Assembly: GCA_002354035.1 (NCBI GenBank)
Contig: DEKU01000046.1
Span: 1,214-11,126, forward strand
Direction of reading: 5' to 3'
Length of the DNA stretch: 9,913 nt
DNA from: Bacteroidales bacterium UBA2714
GTDB lineage: Bacteria; Bacteroidota; Bacteroidia; Bacteroidales; P3
Shown here: in pieces, positions 9,201-9,913 of the stretch
Numbering within the stretch: position 1 is the first letter of the stretch
Layout: each line of letters starts with the position of its first letter
Program-made: the position numbers and the translations under genes
The notes under the pieces: model-generated
Told to the model about the DNA's origin: nothing
The model's database searches: none
The model's input: the letters and a program-made list of their open reading frames with translations, nothing else

Positions 9201-9705
9201 CACTTGTAGTGCGTTTCAGGTCTACATTGTGCCATTCTTTGTCGGCCATAAACACAGGGCTGTCGCCCGCATAGGCGTTGGTGACCACCACCACGCCTTC
9301 GGTCACACGGATGCTGGCCCACCCTTTGTCCTCCGGACGGCCGTCCACTTGCCCCGGCTTGCAGATATGATTGTCCGAGGCGTAATAAATGAAGTTCTCC
9401 CAATTGTTGGTGCCGTCCAGATGGGTCCAGATACGCGAGCCGTGGCCGCCGGTGCCCGCGTTGTTGTTGTAGTAGAACCCCTCGGCAAAGACCAAGATTT
9501 TGAAGTGTATTCGGCCCTGCCCCATCGAATAGGCATCGAAATTGCTGCCGTCGCGGAAATAGTCGCGAGCGTTCCAGGGGCTGGCATACAGGGTGGCCGG
9601 CAATAACATGGCCAATACCAGCAGCAGGATGTGTGCCACTTGGTTGGCGCCACTGGCGCTGTGCCTGTGGCTGTGACCCGTAGGTTTGTGGTAATCGTTG
9701 TTCAT
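280..9705 (-). CDS. Giant secreted multidomain protein with paired LamG domains and a T9SS type A sorting domain (3141 aa)
   Basis: A single open frame with no frameshift. The start is residue M1 of MNNDYHK: an upstream in-frame ATG at 9786 lies before the promoter, and this start puts a signal peptide at the N-terminus. Domains seen by eye: signal peptide 1-41; unrecognised beta-rich block 42-330; FN3-like stretches about 331-445, 470-600 and 607-692; three tandem modules 703-960; unrecognised block 1250-1710; Ig-like region 1851-1960; Big_5-like 1979-2030; LamG 2057-2238 and 2239-2396; Big_5-like about 2462-2540; BACON-like 2553-2634 (DWL at 2578-2580); small beta domain 2648-2745; GWNW tandem repeat 2759-2919; T9SS C-terminal domain about 3046-3141. 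Such proteins cross the inner membrane by Sec and the outer membrane by T9SS, then are released or surface-anchored. No active site is apparent, so adhesion, glycan binding or matrix formation is the inferred role. The frame and secretion route are firm; the function is not. Confidence 0.95.
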   Translation of the reverse strand: MNNDYHKPTGHSHRHSASGANQVAHILLLVLAMLLPATLYASPWNARDYFRDGSNFDAYSMGQGRIHFKILVFAEGFYYNNNAGTGGHGSRIWTHLDGTNNWENFIYYASDNHICKPGQVDGRPEDKGWASIRVTEGVVVVTNAYAGDSPVFMADKEWHNVDLKRTTSGDHLTYLEFDWYPPSRLQEQSFYTGVASVHHESNGSTYEEREHMLGIFSGGGGDQQPQLMNPIFYAGNSTGAAGYGLLAVPYASFQQTYQYYTSWNPTRIPCTDQSGLIYVASCDSVQKGFYITFETRNSASTENVLLKQWLKSSKVNIPAYHKIYDFQVKPHVYLDERTHLYYEDTRLHDISWKFHYPGQADVVPNDMIEIQRAYDSNFADAITIATLPIEWGAHDSVADTTYHYIDSSSAALYNPIENSYMVYYRIRRASSAVWGWADHPYAAKTRHNGGAHLTFFGMNDAHYQADDDFATSHKVHLHLSIANGNQGDGTISRPRSTWSFWDKNATLCIMKILEESLDTVIIRVPSDSILAAMDRVKYNPDPTTYHRTPIPFTVEDQLVTPCVHYQYWFFVDTTGAALKQMNSSAWDNTQPTRMLLSGTSDLYFTDAAGLSALRATQGDFPDHVLLTWDATDGGVDEYVVESRPNDTSLWVQLGTTTDNYWRDLSADPSESAQWQYRVTMNYTCHGTTTTDSRTTTGWRSPYGQVSGRVKYEDGTGCPGVTVVATRSDDGTEVRRATTDGSGAYILDSLPYAAGVAYTITPNAQSATFSSLSTSSASAIVNLSLQRCVATEVDFFNLSSVRLTGRVLYKNSSVPVRNANLLLDGNMVFVANTAVKTDASGQFEIRVPQNKAFSLRVVKEGHVFDNNGYVLMGGDSLLTLSRALDGVRVWDNTKVRLTGRVAGGLIQRDLPVGFGLSRNNLGDNLRLVLELEGDNISQLVRIASDPTKDTLEYTVPHLVYNGTATPDTVGHTRVHYQLRRIIIEPDPITGEYCADLFPVRYKVVQATASGYSTLFDPTRSTETIDLGSAAQRVDTVRHGATGRYTLNNGLYRLTYRSPISITCKQLRYGMEVDYFGELTMERTNILNMKDRVPLATQDSNGNYHYLFGAPVFLSQDYDFRAYAHEDYYYNNHPDGRHDQVHISGGQLKIYNGMHDAPNTQVITKQLDTLGQATFTIPVDYVSFVRNDTNVQRVLDLSVESDGEYVELQAVRGYVTGHKPVAGEVGSSTHGTIQLLDVLRDPPGSNSSAYIESGAEYSYSYMYAFDFKYGVSLGFKFGADVSAIMGAFAGTGAGTFAGQNFTVSHSTSLSIPIVSSYHFKHDGSYTFRTAERISTSSSPYNVGQEADVYIGAVQNVYYRRVDAVQPIDSLTYAALSARSASGSMRCLREGVDPNGVKYYLVIGSELETGPYIDATFAYTHQHIEEDIIPHLIQQRNALLLTCDSLTAQAAANLRHTAVYWSRVAPTDSNWASPGSYEMLVPDHSSQIFTNEVHSLNRQIADWLSLLWQNEAEKVSAIHHHTSETVATYSISNGTSVTRSDNYSYSDAYHSYWDYPGVSISTSTLTHILQVFGKGIAEQLVSRFNKVQTDSWDVDNNSYQPQVFLNSWSGSRFEFLLTPVLGFNFSRDPTRKTTHTRTIGFTLSPDEYSNMDLSIFRVRKLKSEYGFNTGSADTRSFVSADNGYNGTDYLYGSLVYYLRGGETKCPCELPDSTHYYIPKMPISAGSLRLENPKIDISVHEISNVPSDRPALFTIRLYNEMEVTTGSATTMPINFKLKMNEQSNPHGARIYIDGMPLTDGRIIPLVRGQVVVKTLEVYAGDGYDFEDLVIEFGSTCITSTKGRAQFSVHFMPVSCDVRLSSPRDNWVLNTLSPMDSAGYYLPVDITDFDVNYRGFDHIEFQYKISTQSDDSWVNLCSFYADSSRYLSASGSKAMIVDGRIENVRFYGERDPMEQRYDLRAVSFCRHGSGFVSKSSAILTGVKDTRPPRVFGVPLPANSVLGVGDNIMLRFNEPIAGNYLDEDNNFQLLGVTNSSGIASSTSVFFDGTPSCGASSEVTRVLTDKSFTIDLMVKPARPVPEAPCELFGHTTSRGGISFGLMPDGNRCRLYAYIDDYQVRSLPLEPLTAFTRVAMTFDNVSKKVNFYAGTQNVTDPESDTSEVPDYSGSAPLVFGHGYHGNMLEARLWIRALTTDEIVQTHERRLTGYENKLAAYYPMNEGRGDVLKDVANGSVLRMHGSNWTTPSGFSLHMNGTQPLTLTQDVLSRNAFQDYTLMFWFRTTEYNAGLFSAGWDGYRGTLVALENGRLAFHNGNTMQRSLGTYSDGMWHHYILTVNRTFNNAAIYVDGEMVNTFATDSLSGLDGTMLLGGSENSLTRTFAGHFDDLALFEQALPQSLIETYDNLSPVGDEMGIVALLLFSEQKENSNGILEEVFSINNRRIFTTSDGTVVERVQPLVLSPDSAALFAMADRELQAPVRERDLVTKMNFDWSFNQDQLLININMLDREINKNNIYITVRNVEDLNGNRTVSPIMWQVYVNKNTLVWGSDGITMELPDQNTSNVRIEVPIQNKSGRRHQFTIDGLPDWLTADREYGSINPQETIPVTFSLDEHLPIGTYSEIIYLTDEAGLSEPLRVFIQVKAICPWPSVDPGDFDRQMSLRGQVIIDGTYDSDPQDEVVAIVDDKIVGRSNIVFDPVASTSLVYMTIYGNASSQSQPVKFRLWEASTGHIYSLGTSEEVTFKNNGTVGLPPDAPIILQTTAGEVQNIHITPGWNWISFNIKPAEEGNLNNLFFTTDPFDDGDQIKSAADMTFAEYDGEQWVGPLTKVNYRQMYMLHSKEHHINTQVMGQRLSTDRARTITLSPGWNSMPCLLSAEAGLTYALADYVDHASVGDIIKSQTAYAIFSENGRWEGSLATLRPGEGYLLKRLGQDAVSFTFRDMRKGAKGAQPEAKGEAEGSVLRKATNMTVLATVNHPSMDMRVLAYVGSDLASVSSPRILGSDTLFFITVGSDRSGQVSFVLEEDGSRLGTATTLLPYQPNAHYGSLQEPLVLTTATDNPSVVALPTVFNTHVDFYISSLERGQGYISNPDMGDEQPVSVRIFTASGVPVAEINGKAPRLRWSGCETLAAGVYFATIVYNGTFTTIKLIKK
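283..570 (-). other. T9SS type A C-terminal sorting domain (giant protein about 3046-3141)
   Basis: The final residues follow the Por secretion-system tail pattern: ALPTVFNTHVDFYI (3054-3067) stands in for the usual V-x-P-N-P strand, then VRIFTASGVPV (3090-3100), LRWSG (3110-3114), LAAGVYFATIV (3118-3128) and the terminal TTIKLIKK (3134-3141). This domain targets the protein to the type IX translocon and is normally cleaved by the PorU sortase. An insertion of about 20 residues between the first two strands (3068-3088) is longer than usual. The organism must therefore carry a T9SS elsewhere in its genome. Confidence 0.87.
949..1431 (-). repeat. Tandem GWNW-type repeat (giant protein 2759-2919)
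   Basis: Two copies align over about 70-75 residues. Copy one has ITPGWNWISF (2761-2770), DDGDQIKSA (2791-2799), then QWVGPL (2811-2816) and YMLHS (2825-2829). Copy two has LSPGWNSMPC (2853-2862), VGDIIKSQ (2883-2890), then RWEGSL (2901-2906) and GEGYLLKR (2912-2919). The second has lost the second Trp of GWNW. Comparable paired modules are common near the C-terminus of secreted Bacteroidota proteins, but I know of no assigned function. They lie between the small beta domain and a Lys/Gly/Ala/Glu-rich linker at 2933-2950. Confidence 0.72.
2518..3537 (-). other. Pair of LamG / concanavalin A-like jelly-roll domains (giant protein 2057-2396)
   Basis: The first domain ends with the usual final strand and helix, EARLWIRALTTDEI (2177-2190), followed by a tail LAAYYPMNEGRGD (2205-2217), typical of bacterial LamG_3 proteins. 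The second is more canonical: FSLHMNG (2241-2247), YTLMFWFRTT (2266-2275), GMWHHYILTVNR (2319-2330), AIYVDGE (2336-2342) and FDDLALFEQAL (2376-2386). The two sit back to back, with Big_5-like Ig modules before and after. LamG domains of this kind generally bind glycans or proteins; no enzyme domain lies next to them. The fold call is confident, the ligand unknown. Confidence 0.82.
4576..5958 (-). other. Unrecognised central region of the giant protein (residues 1250-1710)
   Basis: I cannot assign a domain here. It opens with a Tyr/Ser-rich run and a Gly/Ala-rich hydrophobic segment (about 1268-1297, with AFAGTGAGTFAG at 1285-1296). Alternating Ser/Thr-rich strands follow (1300-1340), then a motif ADVYIG (1344-1349). 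A helical island comes next, with two predicted amphipathic helices at about 1418-1450 and 1483-1515. More Ser/Thr-rich strands precede GFTLSPDEYS (1637-1646) and a Cys pair in GGETKCPCE (1697-1705). The order of these motifs, followed downstream by NPHGARIYIDG (1780-1790) and SPRDNWVLN (1857-1865), looks to me like a recurring block in very large secreted proteins of Bacteroidota. That is recollection, not a search result. Confidence 0.5.
6826..7599 (-). repeat. Three tandem ~95-residue beta modules, the first two carboxypeptidase-regulatory-like (giant protein 703-960)
   Basis: Modules begin with related strands: VSGRVKYEDG (705-714), VRLTGRVLYKN (800-810) and VRLTGRVAGG (894-903), spaced 97 and 94 residues apart. 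The first two continue with the pattern expected of the family, a P-G-V or V-R-N-A turn followed by T-D-G-S-G-A-Y or T-D-A-S-G-Q-F. The third keeps the opening strand but then diverges (VGFGLSRNNLG, 911-921). The seven identical residues VRLTGRV use different codons in modules two and three, so this is an old protein-level repeat, not a recent DNA duplication. These Ig-fold modules usually act as stalk spacers in surface proteins. Confidence 0.68.
9583..9705 (-). other. Sec signal peptide of the giant protein, with an unusually long His-rich n-region
   Basis: Residues 1-41. The n-region is about 25 residues, contains five His (6, 11, 13, 15, 25) and few Lys/Arg (K7, R14). The hydrophobic core IL-LLVLAMLLPA lies at 26-37, and a plausible signal peptidase I site follows Y40-A41 before S42-P43. 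The peptide fits export by Sec as the first step of type IX secretion. There is no internal Met close enough to the core to give a shorter conventional signal peptide. Confidence 0.8.
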
Positions 9706-9742
9706 GAGGATGTTATGTTTATTGTTAATTATTTTTAGATTT

Positions 9743-9773
9743 GCAAATATACATATATTCTCCCAAATAACAA
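9743..9773 (-). promoter_or_regulatory. Bacteroidota-type promoter for the giant gene (-33 TTG, -7 TATATTTGC)
   Basis: Read on the minus strand, TTG at 9773-9771 is followed after exactly 19 bases by TATATTTGC at 9751-9743, a perfect match to the TAnnTTTGY -7 element known from Bacteroides primary sigma factor promoters. Transcription would start near 9737, giving a leader of about 30 bases. The leader is A/T-rich and lacks a Shine-Dalgarno sequence before the ATG, as is usual in this phylum. A run of nine A (minus strand, 9794-9786) lies about 50-58 bases upstream of the inferred start and could act as an UP-like element. This promoter probably also serves the overlapping lipoprotein gene. 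Confidence 0.72.
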
Positions 9774-9913
9774 CCTTCGTACACATTTTTTTTTATTTTA
9801 TCCATACCTCCGGCTTTGCATGTGCCATCTGCCTGCGCCGCGCCTCTTTAGAAAAGGGGAGGAGAGAAGGCTCGCCGCCAAGGGTGACGAATGTCTTGCG
9901 CTGAAAAAGGTTG
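9774..9913. other. Upstream DNA with no demonstrable gene
   Basis: This 140-base stretch holds the A-tract upstream of the promoter and a GC-rich remainder. A weak hairpin is visible at 9843-9859 (stem CCTCTTT against AAAGGGG, one G-T pair, loop AGA); it has no T-run on either side, so it is not a convincing terminator. A minus frame from the right edge to a TAA at 9795-9793 and a plus frame from an ATG at 9820 to the right edge are both open, but too short to judge. Confidence 0.4.

Noticed and set aside
8713..9606. Plus-strand open frame of 297 codons opposite the giant gene
   Set aside because: It lies wholly within the antisense of a clean 3141-codon frame with clear domains, and its predicted protein shows no domain or signal. 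It is a shadow of GC-rich coding DNA.
9706..9786. Upstream extension of the giant protein to the ATG at 9786
   Set aside because: The extension would be AT-rich, would contain the promoter, and would put 27 residues ahead of a good signal peptide.
9843..9859. Hairpin as an intrinsic terminator
   Set aside because: Short seven-pair stem with a G-T pair and no T-run on either strand next to it.
9793..9912. Minus-strand open frame entering from the right edge, ending in TAA; possible tail of an upstream gene
   Set aside because: Only 39 codons, no recognisable motif, and an opposite-strand frame is equally open. More sequence to the right is required.
9820..9913. Plus-strand frame starting at ATG 9820 and open to the right edge; possible divergent gene
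   Set aside because: Only 31 codons, Arg/Lys-rich with no motif, and no -33 element for a plus-strand promoter.
1..9913. CRISPR array, tRNA or rRNA genes, insertion-sequence ends or attachment sites
   Set aside because: No direct DNA repeats, cloverleaf-like sequence, transposase or terminal inverted repeats were seen; nearly all the window is one coding frame.

Overview
The window looks like accessory chromosomal DNA from a member of the Bacteroidota, probably a Bacteroidales bacterium. Four things point there. A TTG-N19-TAnnTTTGC promoter of the Bacteroides type sits just ahead of the main gene. That gene has no Shine-Dalgarno sequence and an A/T-rich leader. It ends in a type IX secretion (T9SS) type A sorting domain. 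The next gene starts with a lipoprotein signal peptide whose mature end is Cys-Lys-Lys-Glu. The coding DNA is fairly GC-rich, the promoter region strongly AT-rich. Genus and species cannot be read from this window.

Layout: all supported genes are on the minus strand, so transcription runs from high to low coordinates. Positions 9706-9913 are upstream DNA with the promoter and an A-tract; no upstream gene can be demonstrated. Positions 9705-280 are a single uninterrupted gene for a 3141-residue secreted mosaic protein, filling about 95% of the window. At 283 a second gene begins, overlapping the stop of the first by four bases (ATGA). It encodes a lipoprotein and runs off the left edge after 94 codons.

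The giant protein reads, in order: Sec signal peptide with a long His-rich n-region; an unrecognised N-terminal block; fibronectin-III-like modules; three tandem modules of about 95 residues, the first two of carboxypeptidase-regulatory type; an unrecognised stretch with a Gly/Ala-rich segment and a helical island; Ig-like modules; two LamG jelly rolls; a second Ig-like and a BACON-like module; a small beta domain; a tandem GWNW-type repeat; a T9SS C-terminal domain. I see no catalytic signature. The likely role is a surface or secreted adhesin, glycan-binding or matrix protein.

The four-base overlap suggests the lipoprotein is translationally coupled to the giant protein, so the two may act together at the cell surface. 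Its visible end may also resemble the small beta domain of the giant protein. Both ideas are inference. The many other open frames over the giant gene are shadows of its GC-rich coding sequence.
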